DNA of 64,000 nucleotides from Actinobacteria bacterium HGW-Actinobacteria-1 (GCA_002841355.1 PHFB01000010.1:1-64000); one strand, 5' to 3'; positions 7,539 to 19,074 are shown, counted from the stretch's first letter. Translations and numbers: made by a program. Notes: a model not told the origin generated them from the letters alone.

Positions 7539-9896
7539 ATGACTCCAACGGCATCAGAGACGTTCCAGTTGCAAGCGCTCCTTCCCGCGCCGTACTACTG
7601 CCTGGGCTGTGCATCGCGCGTGTGCGACGCCGTTCGCTCGATAGCGGGCGTCACCGAGGCGCTCTGCGCCGCCGAGGAAGGCGCGCTCGACATCACCTAC
7701 GATCCGCTCGCGCTTTCCGCCGAGCAGCTCGCCGCGCGCGTTCGGGAACTCGCGCTCTCGATCACGGGCGCCGTGGGGCACGCAGTCTTTCGGCTCACCG
7801 GCCTCGATTGACCTGACTGCGCACGCGCCGTGGGCGCGTCGGTGGCCGGGGTCGAGGGCGTGTTCTCGGCCGACGTGAACTTCGCGAGCGGACTTCTCAC
7901 CTTCGAATACGACGCAGCGGTGGACCCGCGCGAGACGGTCGCGACCCTTGTGCGCGGCACCGGTCACGGCGTGGAGCCGCTCGGCGAGGCCGCGGGCGGG
8001 GAGGCGCCGCCGCAGACGTGGTGGCAGCGCAACCGCACGACCGCCGCGATGGCCGCAAGCGGGCAGCTGATCGCGACGGGCTGGGCGCTTGGTGTTGTGG
8101 GCGCGCCGGAGATCGTCTCGACCGTGCTGTACGCGCTCGCGATCGTGGCGGGCGGCCTCATCACGTGGCGCCGCGCCTGGGTGTCGCTCAAGGCGCGCAT
8201 GCTCGACATGAACGTGCTCATGACGATCGCGGTCATCGGCGCTGCCGCCATCGGTGAGTGGCAGGAGGGCGCGACCGTCATCTTCCTCTTCGCGCTTGGC
8301 GGCTGGCTCGAGTCACGCTCGCTCGAGCGCACGCGCCGTTCCATCCGCGACCTGCTCGCCTTCGAGCCGGAACTCGCGCGCGTTGTGCGCGCCGGAGCCG
8401 AGGTACTCGTGCCGCCTGCCGAGGTGCTTCTCGGCGAGACGCTTATCGTGCGGCCGGGTGAGCGCGTGGCACTCGACGGCATCATCGCAGTCGGCGCGTC
8501 CGCGCTCGATGAGGCGCCCATCACCGGCGAGTCGGTGCCCGTCGACAAGGCCGAGGGCGACCGCGTCTTCGCCGGCTCGCTCAATACGAGCGGCCTGCTG
8601 CAGGTGGAGGTGACCGCGCTTGCGGCGGACTCCACACTCTCGCGCATCATCTTTCTGGTGGAGGAAGCGCAAGCCGCCAAGGCGCCCGCGCAGCAGCTCG
8701 TCGACCGCTTCTCGCGCCTGTACACGCCCATCGTCGTGTGGCTCGCCGTCGGCATCGCGACCGTTCCGCCGCTCGCCGCCTGGGTTCTCGGCGCCGAGTG
8801 GGGCAGCTTCGCGTCGTGGCTCTACCGCGCGCTCGTGCTGCTCGTCATCAGCTGCCCGTGCGCGCTCGTGATCTCCACGCCCGTGGCGATCGTCTCGGCC
8901 ATCACGCGTGCATCGCGCGACGGCGTGCTCGTGAAGGGCGGTGCGTTCCTCGAGGTCGCTGCGAAGGTTCGCGCGATCGCGTTCGACAAGACCGGCACGC
9001 TCACGCACGGCCGCCCCGCCGTGGTGGAGGTCGCCGCCGAGAACCACCACGAGTTCCTTGCGCTTGCCGCATCGCTTGAGGCGAACTCGAACCACCCGCT
9101 GGCGCGAGCGGTCGTCGCGCACGCGGAGCGCGAGGGAATCGCAACGCGTGCGGTCTCGGGCTTCGAGGAGCTTCCGGGTCGCGGCGTGGGTGCGATGATC
9201 GCAGACCGCCACATCCGCCTCGTGAGCCCCGCTTTCGCTGCCGAGATCGGCGACGTCCGCGAGCCGCTCGCGTCGCGCATCACGCTTGCCGAGGAGGCCG
9301 GGCGCACCGTGCTCGTGCTGCTGGATGAGGGTGTGCCGCTCGGCTACATCGCTGTGGCTGATGAGGTGCGTTCGACTGCAGCGGGCGTGATGGACGCGCT
9401 TCGCTCGGCGGGCATGCAGCATCTCGTGATGCTCACCGGTGACAACGAGCGCACCGCGTCGGCTATCGCGGCCGATGCTGGCCTCACCGAGAGTCGCGCG
9501 CGTCTGCTCCCGGGCGACAAGACCACCGCGATCGCCGAGCTGCGCGAGCGCTACGGTGCTGTCGCGATGATCGGCGACGGCGTGAACGACGCGCCCGCGC
9601 TTGCGGCCGCTGATCTCGGCATCGCGATGGGCGCTGCCGGGAGCGACACGGCGGTGGAGACGGCAGACGTCGCGCTCATGCGCGATGACCTCTCGGCGCT
9701 GCCGGGCTTCTTCGACCTGGGTCGCCGGACGGTCGCGAACATCCGCCAGAACGTGGCGCTCTCCATCGTGGTGAAGCTTGCCGTGCTCGTGCTGGCGGTC
9801 TTCGGCAAGGCCACGCTGTGGATGGCCGTCTTCGCGGACACCGGCGTGGCGCTTATCGTCATCGCGAACGGACTGCGGCTGCTCAAGAAGCGGTAG
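7539..9896 (+). CDS. zntA: Heavy-metal P1B-type ATPase with in-frame TGA (candidate selenoprotein)
   Basis: Exports soft divalent metals (Zn, Cd or Pb by its motifs) using ATP. Two N-terminal HMA domains are followed by the ATPase core: TGES, CPC (residues 439-441) in the metal channel, the DKTGT phosphorylation site (D483), the SNHPLA nucleotide site, GDGVND, and a last-helix ADTG motif typical of Zn/Cd/Pb pumps. HMA1 has CLGC (C21, C24). In HMA2 codon 91 is TGA (7809-7811) exactly where the first Cys of GLDCPDC is expected; Cys94 and all later motifs remain in the same frame. Without readthrough it would split into a 90-residue HMA protein (7539-7811) and a pump restarting at GTG 7830 with a broken HMA2. 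Selenocysteine insertion, a nonsense mutation or a base error are the alternatives. Confidence 0.8.
7809..7839 (+). promoter_or_regulatory. Candidate bacterial SECIS element after in-frame TGA
   Basis: After TGA (7809-7811), ACGCGCC (7823-7829) and GGCGCGT (7833-7839) form a perfect 7-bp stem with a GTG loop (7830-7832). Bacterial SECIS hairpins lie just after the UGA, with a small loop holding an early G about 16-37 nt away; here the distance is 18 nt. In DNA this GC-rich, such a stem can arise by chance. Confidence 0.5.
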
Positions 9897-9901
9897 CGCG
9901 G

Positions 9902-10282
9902 CTAGAACATCCGCCCGACGACCACGCCGAGCGCGACGGCCGCAAGTCCGATAAGCCCGCTGCCGAACATGTTCGCCACGCCCGCGACGGTGCTTCCCTC
10001 GGCGATGAGGGTAATGCTCTCGTAGGAGAGCGTGGAAAACGTGGTGAACCCGCCAAGGATCCCGGAGCCGAGGAACAGCCGCCACGACAGGCTGACGCCG
10101 CCGCGTCCCAGCGAAACCGCCATGAGCACGCCGAGGAGGAACGCGCCGCCGGCGTTGATGACGAGCGTGTGCCAGGGGAACGACGTGCCCCAGCGGTCGG
10201 TGAGCCAGCCGCCGAGCAGATACCGGGCGCCGGCACCGAGCGCGCCGCCGAGCGCCACCAATAACAGGTGTGTCATCTTCAT
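9902..10282 (-). CDS. crcB: Fluoride channel CrcB/Fluc
   Basis: Small dual-topology membrane channel that lets fluoride leave the cell. The 126-residue protein has four hydrophobic helices, GGALGAGARYLL in helix 1 and GGFTTFSTLSYE, the family signature carrying the pore Phe and Thr residues. ATG 10282 is taken; a second ATG six bases in (10276) is possible, as neither has a clear ribosome site. A much longer in-frame extension to 11092 lies antisense to the next genes and is rejected. I looked for a fluoride riboswitch upstream and did not find one. Convergent with the ATPase. Confidence 0.92.
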   Translation of the reverse strand: MKMTHLLLVALGGALGAGARYLLGGWLTDRWGTSFPWHTLVINAGGAFLLGVLMAVSLGRGGVSLSWRLFLGSGILGGFTTFSTLSYESITLIAEGSTVAGVANMFGSGLIGLAAVALGVVVGRMF

Positions 10283-10372
10283 AGGGGGCAGTGTAGCGTA
10301 AACCTCGGATAGGGACGGGACCGACGCGGTCGGGTTCCGTGGGATGACGGCGAACGATGGGGGAGATGCCCG

Positions 10373-10720
10373 ATGACCGACGACGTGATGCGCTTCTTCG
10401 CAGCATGGATGCTCACACATGAGGCAGCCGATGAGGGGCTGAAGGCCGCGGTGCTCCGCGGCGATGAGGGCGGAGCCGACGGCATGAGCGGCGGCCCGGA
10501 CGCCTTCGTCGACGGCCTCGCCGCGATGGTCGCCGAGGAGAAGGAGAAGCTCAAGCGAGACCTGGAAGCCCGCGCTCGCGGCGAGGAAGTCTCGATCGAG
10601 CAGACGCCCGATCCCGCGATGGAGGAGCTCCGCTTCGAGGTCGGCGAGCTGCGGGGGCGGCTCGACAACATCGAGTCGCTGCTCGAGACGCTCGTGCGTC
10701 GCACGACCGCGGGGAAGTAG
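10373..10720 (+). CDS. Small acidic protein of unknown function
   Basis: A 115-residue soluble, acidic protein with no family I recognise. The first ~25 residues are helical and hydrophobic-aromatic (MTDDVMRFFAAWML). The middle is rich in Glu and Lys, and the last 40 residues (MEELRFEVGELRGRLDNIESLLETL) show heptad spacing of a coiled coil, so it probably forms an oligomer. GGGGGAG lies a few bases before ATG 10373. It is 6 bp upstream of the ubiB-like gene and likely co-transcribed, so a helper role to that kinase is possible but not shown. Confidence 0.75.
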   Translation: MTDDVMRFFAAWMLTHEAADEGLKAAVLRGDEGGADGMSGGPDAFVDGLAAMVAEEKEKLKRDLEARARGEEVSIEQTPDPAMEELRFEVGELRGRLDNIESLLETLVRRTTAGK

Positions 10721-10726
10721 CCCGCC

Positions 10727-12085
10727 ATGGCATCCAGACGACTCACCATCGCCGGGACTGTGGCGAAGCGGCTTGTCGCGGCGCTCCCGGCTGCGGGATT
10801 CGGCCTTGCCACCGCCCACCGACGCCGCGCGGCGTTCGCGCGTGCCTGGCGGCTCGCTTTCGAGGACCTTGGCCCCGCGTTCATCAAGCTCGGGCAGCTC
10901 ATCTCGGTGCGCCCAGACGAGTTCTCCGACGAGCTCGTAGCCGAGATGCAATCGATGCAGGACGCGGTCCCGCCGCTTCCCGCCGAGGCGATCCGCGCCG
11001 TGATCCGCGAGGAGTTCGCGCGCGAGCCCGAGGAGCTGTGGGCGACGTTCGATGACACGCCGGTCGCCTCGGCATCGATCGCGCAGGTGCACCGTGCCAC
11101 GCTGGCGCGCGCGTACAAGCCCGTGTGGGGCGCGGAGTTGCCCGCCGGAACCGCGCTTGCGATCAAAGTGGTGCGCCCCGGCGCCGCCGACTCGATCCGC
11201 GCCGATGTCGCGATCGCCCGCTCGCTTGCCGAGCGCGTGGCGCGCATGCGGGTTTCCCGGCGGTTCGACCCGGTCGCGCTGCTGGATGAGTTCGCGGCAA
11301 CCGTCGACCGAGAACTCGACTTACGGCAGGAAGGCCGCTTCGCCGACCGGTTCACCTTCGACTTCCGCGACGACCCCAAGGTGGTTGCGCCGCGGATCGT
11401 GTGGCCCACCTCGACCGCACGCGTGCTCACCATGGAGTTCATGACCGGCTGGCGTCTCAACCAGCTCGACGAGGCCCGCGCCGGTGGTGTGGACTGCTAC
11501 GCGCTTGCCGTGCACGGCGCAACCGCGTTCATGCGACAGGTGTTCGTCTACGGCCGCTACCATGCCGACCTGCATCCTGCGAACCTCTTCGTCACGCCCG
11601 ATAACACCATCGCGTACCTGGATTTCGGCATCGTGGGATTCCTCACACCCGAGGAGCGCATGAACATCACCCAGGTGATGGCCGCGCTCGTCTACCGGGA
11701 CCCAGAGCGCGCGCTCACGTACTCGGCGAATCTGGGCGTGCACGTGCCTGCCGAGAAGATCGCCACGGTCCGAGAAGGTCTCGGCGAGCTTCTTTCCGGG
11801 ACATTCAGGCCGGACGGCACGCGGGACTTCGCGCACTTCGGCCTGGGATTCCTGAAGCTGCTGGGTGAGAACAACGTGCAGATCCCAAGCGGGTACGGGC
11901 TGCTCATCAAGTCGCTCGCAACGGTGGAAGGCGTTGCCCGCGCGCTCTATCCCCAGATCGATATCGTGGAGACGGCGAAGCCGTTCACCACACGGATCCT
12001 GGGGCAGGCGATGGGCGACCCGGCGCGCCTCTACGAGCGCATTCCTGCTGCGATACGTGCCGCGCTGCGGGAGCTGGTCGCGTAG
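10727..12085 (+). CDS. ABC1/UbiB-family atypical kinase
   Basis: Member of the AarF/ABC1/UbiB family, atypical protein-kinase-like ATPases tied to isoprenoid quinone metabolism. Key pieces are the KxGQ-type helix FIKLGQLISVRPDEF, the Ala-rich loop PVASASIAQVHRA that replaces the glycine-rich loop, the lysine in AIKVVRPG, the catalytic YHADLHPANLF and the metal-binding DFG in LDFGIVGFL. It has 452 residues and lacks the C-terminal transmembrane pair of many UbiB proteins. ATG 10727 has GGGGAAG 9 nt upstream. The true substrate is unknown for most of the family. Confidence 0.88.
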   Translation: MASRRLTIAGTVAKRLVAALPAAGFGLATAHRRRAAFARAWRLAFEDLGPAFIKLGQLISVRPDEFSDELVAEMQSMQDAVPPLPAEAIRAVIREEFAREPEELWATFDDTPVASASIAQVHRATLARAYKPVWGAELPAGTALAIKVVRPGAADSIRADVAIARSLAERVARMRVSRRFDPVALLDEFAATVDRELDLRQEGRFADRFTFDFRDDPKVVAPRIVWPTSTARVLTMEFMTGWRLNQLDEARAGGVDCYALAVHGATAFMRQVFVYGRYHADLHPANLFVTPDNTIAYLDFGIVGFLTPEERMNITQVMAALVYRDPERALTYSANLGVHVPAEKIATVREGLGELLSGTFRPDGTRDFAHFGLGFLKLLGENNVQIPSGYGLLIKSLATVEGVARALYPQIDIVETAKPFTTRILGQAMGDPARLYERIPAAIRAALRELVA

Positions 12086-12088
12086 CGG

Positions 12089-12913
12089 TCAGCTTGACTG
12101 GGGGTTCTGCTCGGCAGCGGTGAGCAGGTCGTTCAGGCTGCCCGAGCGGTACCCTTCCAGGTCCTGCGCGGCGAATGCGAACCCAGCGGCCTTGATGGCC
12201 TCGGAGACCTGGTCGCGCAGCGTCCAAGCGCGCTCCATCTCCTCCGGATCGACCTCGAGCCGGGCGACGTCGCCGTGCGAGCGGACGCGGAACTGTCGCA
12301 ACCCGAGCGCGCGGAGGCCCGCCTCGGCGGTGCGGACGCGCTCGAGGCCCTCGTCGGTGATGGGCACGCCATATGGGAACCTGCTGGCGAGACACGCCAT
12401 CGAGGGCTTCTCCCAGGTGGGGAGGTCGAGCATCTGCGACAGCTCCCGGATCTCGTCCTTGTGCAAGCCGACCTCAAGGAGCGGGCTTACAACGCCGTAC
12501 TCGATCGCGGCCTTGCGACCGGGCCAGTGGTCGGACACGTCGTCCGCATTCGTGCCGTCGAGCACCCACTTGATGCCGCGTGTCTGCGCGACCGCGCGGA
12601 ACAGCCCGAACATCTCGGACTTGCAGTAGTAGCAGCGGTCCGGCGGATTCACCAGGAAGCGCGGATCCGAGAGTTCGTAGGTGTCGACCTCGTAGAGCCT
12701 GAAGCCGAGCAGCGCCGCGGTCTTGCGTGCATCCTCGACCTCATTGGCGGTGTGGACGTCGGACGTTGCCAGCACCGCGAGGCAGTTATCGCCGAGAACC
12801 GCGTGCGCCGCGAACGCCACCAGGGTAGAGTCGACGCCCCCGGAGTACGCGACGAGCGCGCTGCCGAGGTTTGCGAGGCGATTCCTGAGACTGTCGTATT
12901 TGCGGGCGAGCAC
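12089..12913 (-). CDS. larE: LarE-type ATP-dependent sacrificial sulfur transferase
   Basis: PP-loop enzyme of the LarE/NAD-synthase fold. LarE donates a cysteine sulfur to the nickel-pincer nucleotide precursor of lactate racemase-type enzymes. The PP-loop SGGVDS is at residues 24-29, a CYYC pair at 94-97, and the KPSMACLASRFPYG segment holds Cys174, which matches the sacrificial or cluster cysteine region of LarE. GTG 12913 gives 274 residues and has GGGGG just upstream. No larA, larB or larC is present in the window, so the job of this copy is inferred from family only. Convergent with the UbiB-like gene, 3 bp apart. Confidence 0.85.
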   Translation of the reverse strand: MLARKYDSLRNRLANLGSALVAYSGGVDSTLVAFAAHAVLGDNCLAVLATSDVHTANEVEDARKTAALLGFRLYEVDTYELSDPRFLVNPPDRCYYCKSEMFGLFRAVAQTRGIKWVLDGTNADDVSDHWPGRKAAIEYGVVSPLLEVGLHKDEIRELSQMLDLPTWEKPSMACLASRFPYGVPITDEGLERVRTAEAGLRALGLRQFRVRSHGDVARLEVDPEEMERAWTLRDQVSEAIKAAGFAFAAQDLEGYRSGSLNDLLTAAEQNPQSS

Positions 12914-13025
12914 AGGTCCCCCTGACCGTGCGGGGTGAGGTACCGTCCATCCTGCCACGTCCGACGCGAGCTTTGTAGGGGCTGAACGGGAAAAGACCTA
13001 GTAAGCCGACGAACGGAGGTTACGT

Positions 13026-15014
13026 ATGCCCGATGAGCAGCAGGACCACGGCATAGAGAGGCTGAGCGGCGAGGGAGCGGTGGTGCAGCCGCAACCGGAG
13101 TTCGCCGAGCACGCTGTCATCGGTGGGCGAGACGCGTATCTGGAGCTCTACAAGCGCTCACTTGATGACCCCGACGGCTTCTGGGGAGACATGGCCCGCG
13201 AGAAGCTTGCGTGGATGACGCCGTTTACGCAGGTGCGCTCGGGCGGGTTCGACGACCTCGACTACACCTGGTTTGCCGGGGGCACGCTCAACGTGAGCGC
13301 GAACTGCCTCGATCGCCATCTCGATACCTGGCGGCGGAACAAGGCGGCGCTCATCTGGGAGGGTGATGACGGCTCGTCTCGGACGTTCACGTACCAGCAG
13401 CTGCACTACGAGGTCTCCAAGTTCGCCAACGTCCTCAAGAAGAAGGGCATCGAGCGCGGTGACCGCGTCGCCATCTACCTGCCGATGATCCCAGAGCTTC
13501 CCATCGCGATGTTGGCGTGCGCACGCATCGGCGCCATCCACTCGGTGGTGTTCGGCGGCTTCTCGGCAAGCGCGCTTCGGGAGCGCATCCAGGACTGCGG
13601 AGCGAAGCTCCTCATCACCTCGGACGAAGGCATCCGGGGCGGCCGCAAGGTGCCGCTCAAGGCGGCGGCCGACGAGGCGCTCTTCGAGTGTCCCAGCGTT
13701 GAGGCATGCGTGGTCGTGAAGCGCGGCGCTGGCGATGTGGACATGGAGCCGGGGCGCGACACCTGGTGGCACCAAGAGATCAGCGCGCCCGAGGTCCGCA
13801 AGCCCTGCGCGCCGGTGCCGATGGATGCCGAGGACCCGCTCTTCATCCTGTACACGTCGGGTTCTACCGGCAAGCCGAAAGGCGTGCTCCACACGACGGC
13901 CGGTTACCTGCTCTACACGGCGCTCACGTTCAAGACGGTCATGGACTACCGCGATGAAGACGTGTACTGGTGCACCGCCGATATCGGCTGGGTCACCGGC
14001 CACAGCTACATCGTCTACGGCCCGCTTGCCGAGGGCGCGACATCGCTTATGTTCGAAGGCGTGCCCACGTACCCGGATCCCGGCAGGTTCTGGGCGGTCG
14101 TCGAGAAGTACCGCGTGAACATCTTCTACACCGCGCCGACGGCGATCCGTGCATTGATGCGGCACGGAGCCGGCTGGCCGCAGCGTTACGACGTCTCGTC
14201 GATTCGGCTCCTCGGCACGGTAGGCGAGCCGATCAACCCCGAGGTCTGGAGCTGGTATCGGGACACCATCGGACGCAGCGAGGTGCCGATCGTGGACACC
14301 TACTGGCAGACCGAGACAGGAGGCTTCCTCATCACGCCGTTCCCGGGTGCAACGCCGCTCAAGCCGGGTTCCGCGAGCTGGCCGTTCTTCGGCATCGAGC
14401 CCGAGGTTCTGCGTGAGGACGGCAGTCGGGCCGAGCCGGGCGAGGGCGGCTACCTCACCGTGAAGCGGCCCTGGCCGGGCATGCTGCGTGGCACGTGGGG
14501 TGACCCGGAGCGCAAGCGCATGCGCGAGGTGTACTTCGAGCGGTTCCCCGGGCGGTACTTCACCGGTGACGGTGCGCGCGTGGACGCTGACGGCGACTTC
14601 TGGCTCCTCGGCCGCGTGGACGACGTCATCAACGTGAGCGGCCACCGCCTCGGCACTGCCGAGATCGAGAGTGCGCTCGTGAGCCACGACGCCGTCAGCG
14701 AGGCGGCCGTCGTCGGCTTCCCGCATCCGGTGAAAGGCGAGGGCATTCACGCGTACGTGGTGCTTCGCGACGGGCAGTTCCCGAGTGATGACCTCATGAC
14801 GATTCTCAAGGGCCACGTGCGTAAGGTCATCGGGCCAATCGCGCAACCGGACGTCATCCAGTTCTCGCGTGATCTTCCCAAGACGCGTTCGGGCAAGATC
14901 ATGCGGCGCATCCTGCGGAAGATCGCGGCGGGCGAGCGTGAGATGGAGGCGTTCGGCGACATCTCGACGCTACAGGATCCGAAGGTCGTGAAGGACCTCC
15001 TCGCAGGCGTCTAG
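13026..15014 (+). CDS. acs: Acetyl-CoA synthetase (AMP-forming)
   Basis: Activates acetate to acetyl-CoA through acetyl-AMP in the cytoplasm. It shows the adenylate-forming motif [12 protein letters not shown], the A5-like YWQTETGG, and the C-terminal [11 protein letters not shown] whose Lys624 is the catalytic lysine that acetylation inactivates in this family. With 662 residues it is full length. ATG 13026 is preceded by GGAGG with good spacing. It is transcribed alone and ends at a strong hairpin shared with glnD. Confidence 0.96.
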   Translation: MPDEQQDHGIERLSGEGAVVQPQPEFAEHAVIGGRDAYLELYKRSLDDPDGFWGDMAREKLAWMTPFTQVRSGGFDDLDYTWFAGGTLNVSANCLDRHLDTWRRNKAALIWEGDDGSSRTFTYQQLHYEVSKFANVLKKKGIERGDRVAIYLPMIPELPIAMLACARIGAIHSVVFGGFSASALRERIQDCGAKLLITSDEGIRGGRKVPLKAAADEALFECPSVEACVVVKRGAGDVDMEPGRDTWWHQEISAPEVRKPCAPVPMDAEDPLFILYTSGSTGKPKGVLHTTAGYLLYTALTFKTVMDYRDEDVYWCTADIGWVTGHSYIVYGPLAEGATSLMFEGVPTYPDPGRFWAVVEKYRVNIFYTAPTAIRALMRHGAGWPQRYDVSSIRLLGTVGEPINPEVWSWYRDTIGRSEVPIVDTYWQTETGGFLITPFPGATPLKPGSASWPFFGIEPEVLREDGSRAEPGEGGYLTVKRPWPGMLRGTWGDPERKRMREVYFERFPGRYFTGDGARVDADGDFWLLGRVDDVINVSGHRLGTAEIESALVSHDAVSEAAVVGFPHPVKGEGIHAYVVLRDGQFPSDDLMTILKGHVRKVIGPIAQPDVIQFSRDLPKTRSGKIMRRILRKIAAGEREMEAFGDISTLQDPKVVKDLLAGV

Positions 15015-15036
15015 CGCAGACGCGACTCGTACGCTT

Positions 15037-15074
15037 CCGGCCGGTCCAGGGGTGAGCACCCCCGGGCCGGCCGG
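15037..15074. terminator. Bidirectional terminator between acs and glnD
   Basis: CCGGCCGGTCC (15037-15047) pairs with GGGCCGGCCGG (15064-15074), one T-G wobble, and GGGGTG/CACCCC pairs inside. It sits between the convergent acs and glnD stops. Only a short TTG follows, so termination may depend on the very strong stem. Confidence 0.75.
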
Positions 15075-15084
15075 TTGATGTACG

Positions 15085-17370
15085 TCAGCTGTTCTCGGCG
15101 ATACGCGCCAGGCGTTCCCGCACCCGCATTGCGAGGTGCCCCAGCTCGCCTGGATCGCGGGGCGCAAGGCCCTCGGCATCCACGATGTGGAACGTGTCGT
15201 GCGCGCGTCCCTGGCGCGTGCGGGCGTTCACCCGCGCGATCTCGAATCCTGCCCGTGCGACCTCGTCGGCGATATCGAAGAGTAGGCCCGGACGATCGGG
15301 GGCGCTCACGTCCAGCGCTGTCGCGAAGGTCGAGTCAGTGCGCGTCGCGATGCGCGCCCTGCCGTTCGATCGCGAGGGGTAGTGCCGACGTCGCTCTGCA
15401 AGGCGCACTCGGAGGTCGAGGTGCCCTTCGACGGCTGCCGTGAGGTGGCGCTCCAGCGTCGTCCACGTCTCCGGTCCGATCTCGGCAAGCGTAGCCGAGG
15501 TCACGGTGAAGGTGTCCAATACGGTTCCGCTCGGTCCCGGAAACGCCGTGGCGCCCAGGATGTCCAGGCCGGCCAGCGCGATCGTTCCGGCCAGAAGCGC
15601 GAAGGCGCCGGGGCGATCGTACGTCGCGATCGTCACGCGATGCGCACCGGGAGTGTCCGCCAGAGACACGCGGAGAGAGGATTGGGTGCGGGAGCCGCGT
15701 GGGCCGAGACCTGCCAGGAGTCGGGCATCCGCGGTCGCCTCGGCAGGAGTGCGTCCAATGAAGTAGCGGACGGTGGCGCTCCTGAGGATGGATGCAACCG
15801 CACCGTCCCCCGCAAGCGCAAGCGCCGCGCCGCGCACCGATTCCGCCGCCGCGACCATGCCCGCGCCATCGACGTCGTCTGCAAGTGCGGCGTCGGCCCG
15901 CGCGACAAGCGTGCGCACGAGCGACGCGTGCCACGCGTCCCAGGTGCTGGGACCAGTCGCCATGCTGTCGGCGGCGGTGAGCGTGTAGAGAAGAACAAGC
16001 AGATCGCGGTCACCGATTCGGGCGGCGACGCGCAGGACGACATCTTCGTCGTCGATGTCGGAGCCGGAGGCGGTCTCGGCGAGCAGCAGGTGTTCGCGTA
16101 CAAGCACGCCTGCGGCGGACGCGGTGTCGCGTTCGGCGCCCATCGCGAGTGCCGCGGTCACGGCGGCCGGCTCACCACGTTCCGCATGGCCCGGGCCCGC
16201 CAACGTCTTGCCGGCATCGTGCATCAGCGCGGCCGCGACAAGCGCCAGCGGCAGGTCACCCGCTGAGCGACCGGAGGTGGCAATCGCGTCGGTCGCCGGC
16301 AATTCGATCGCGAGCGCTGTGGTGAGCAGAGAATGCGCGCCCACGGTCAGGCGGTGCGAGAGTGCCGGTCGTCGCAGCGTCATGAGTTCGGCGATACCGG
16401 GTGCGAGCGTTTCGAGGGCGCCTCGGCGGGCCGCGCATTCGAGTCGCGGCAGCATCACGGTGCCGCGGGCGAGCAGCCGCGTCAGATCGCGCGTGCTCCA
16501 GGGGGCGGGGTGCAGATCCTCGAAGGTCAGTTCGCCACGTGTGGCGAGGAGCAGCTCGTGCACTGTGGCGAGCGATTCGTGCAGCGCGCTACCGCCCGAA
16601 GGGGTCGTCTCGGCCGAGTCGATGTCGAGCACCGCCTCCTTGCGACGGGCCGAGCGGTGGAGTGCCCACCGTGCCGCCGAGATGCGGTCCTGCGCGACGG
16701 CCAGGTCGCCAAGCTCGGCATCGCCGAGCACCCCCGGCGCTGCCTCGGCGCCGGGTTGTGAGACGGGCTCGCCGCGGTCGACGGCAGTGCGCCATGTGAG
16801 CTCATCGATGTCGCGCTGGCCGCCCACTCCCTCCTTGAGGTTCGGCTCGAGGTCGTACGGCGAGCCCGTTCGCTCGCGACTCCCGAGCGTGCGCAGCAGT
16901 GACGTCCGACGCTTGCGTGCAAGTGACGCAACGGCTGTGAGCGTCTCGGCGGTGAGCGCGGCATCGCCGGCAAGGTGGCGGCCGGTGAGCGTGGCCGTGA
17001 GCGTCTCGGTATCGTCAGTGCACGCACGCAGGTGTTCTTTGCGGGTGCGCACGGCGTGACCGACCTCGAAGCCGGCGTCCCAGAGCGGGTAGAGGAGCGC
17101 TTGCACCGGCTCGCGTGCCGCGCGAGGGTCCGCCGAGACGATCACGACCAGGTCGAGGTCCGAGAACGGCAGCAGGCGTCGAGACCCGTACGCGCCGAGC
17201 GCAAGAAGGCCCCATCGGATTCCGGACGAAGCGAAGGCCGCCTCCGCAAGAGCGGAGACGGCCTCATCGGTCAGATCGGATAGCGCACGTGTCGCGGCAG
17301 TGCCCGGCTCGGCGCTGTCGATGAGCTCGACGCGCCGTGCGATGAACTCCGCCAGCGACCCGTCGCCCAT
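15085..17370 (-). CDS. glnD: [Protein-PII] uridylyltransferase/uridylyl-removing enzyme
   Basis: Nitrogen sensor that adds or removes UMP on PII according to glutamine. The nucleotidyltransferase motif GAYGSRRLLPFSDLDLVV lies near residue 60, followed by the GlnD signature YDLEPNLKEGVGGQRDID, an HD domain around HRLTVGAHSLL...ALMHDAGKT, and two C-terminal ACT domains (PGAFALLAGTIALAGLDILGA and PGLLFDIADEVARAGFEI). At 761 residues it is somewhat shorter than E. coli GlnD (~890). ATG 17370 lies 4 bp after the glnB stop; the longer frame to 17514 overlaps glnB and is rejected. Last gene of the amt-glnB-glnD operon. Confidence 0.93.
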   Translation of the reverse strand: MGDGSLAEFIARRVELIDSAEPGTAATRALSDLTDEAVSALAEAAFASSGIRWGLLALGAYGSRRLLPFSDLDLVVIVSADPRAAREPVQALLYPLWDAGFEVGHAVRTRKEHLRACTDDTETLTATLTGRHLAGDAALTAETLTAVASLARKRRTSLLRTLGSRERTGSPYDLEPNLKEGVGGQRDIDELTWRTAVDRGEPVSQPGAEAAPGVLGDAELGDLAVAQDRISAARWALHRSARRKEAVLDIDSAETTPSGGSALHESLATVHELLLATRGELTFEDLHPAPWSTRDLTRLLARGTVMLPRLECAARRGALETLAPGIAELMTLRRPALSHRLTVGAHSLLTTALAIELPATDAIATSGRSAGDLPLALVAAALMHDAGKTLAGPGHAERGEPAAVTAALAMGAERDTASAAGVLVREHLLLAETASGSDIDDEDVVLRVAARIGDRDLLVLLYTLTAADSMATGPSTWDAWHASLVRTLVARADAALADDVDGAGMVAAAESVRGAALALAGDGAVASILRSATVRYFIGRTPAEATADARLLAGLGPRGSRTQSSLRVSLADTPGAHRVTIATYDRPGAFALLAGTIALAGLDILGATAFPGPSGTVLDTFTVTSATLAEIGPETWTTLERHLTAAVEGHLDLRVRLAERRRHYPSRSNGRARIATRTDSTFATALDVSAPDRPGLLFDIADEVARAGFEIARVNARTRQGRAHDTFHIVDAEGLAPRDPGELGHLAMRVRERLARIAENS

Positions 17371-17374
17371 CGTC

Positions 17375-19074
<1,700 letters not shown>

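Noticed and set aside
10283-10372. Fluoride riboswitch before crcB
   Set aside because: I looked for the GGNGATGG...CGCC core in the leader on the minus strand and did not find it; a covariance-model search would settle it.
8313-10406. A 697-codon minus-strand frame across the ATPase and crcB
   Set aside because: Antisense to the ATPase with low-complexity Arg/His content; crcB itself is in another frame.
13158-14846. A 562-codon minus-strand frame across acs
   Set aside because: Shadow of acs; no domain or start signals.
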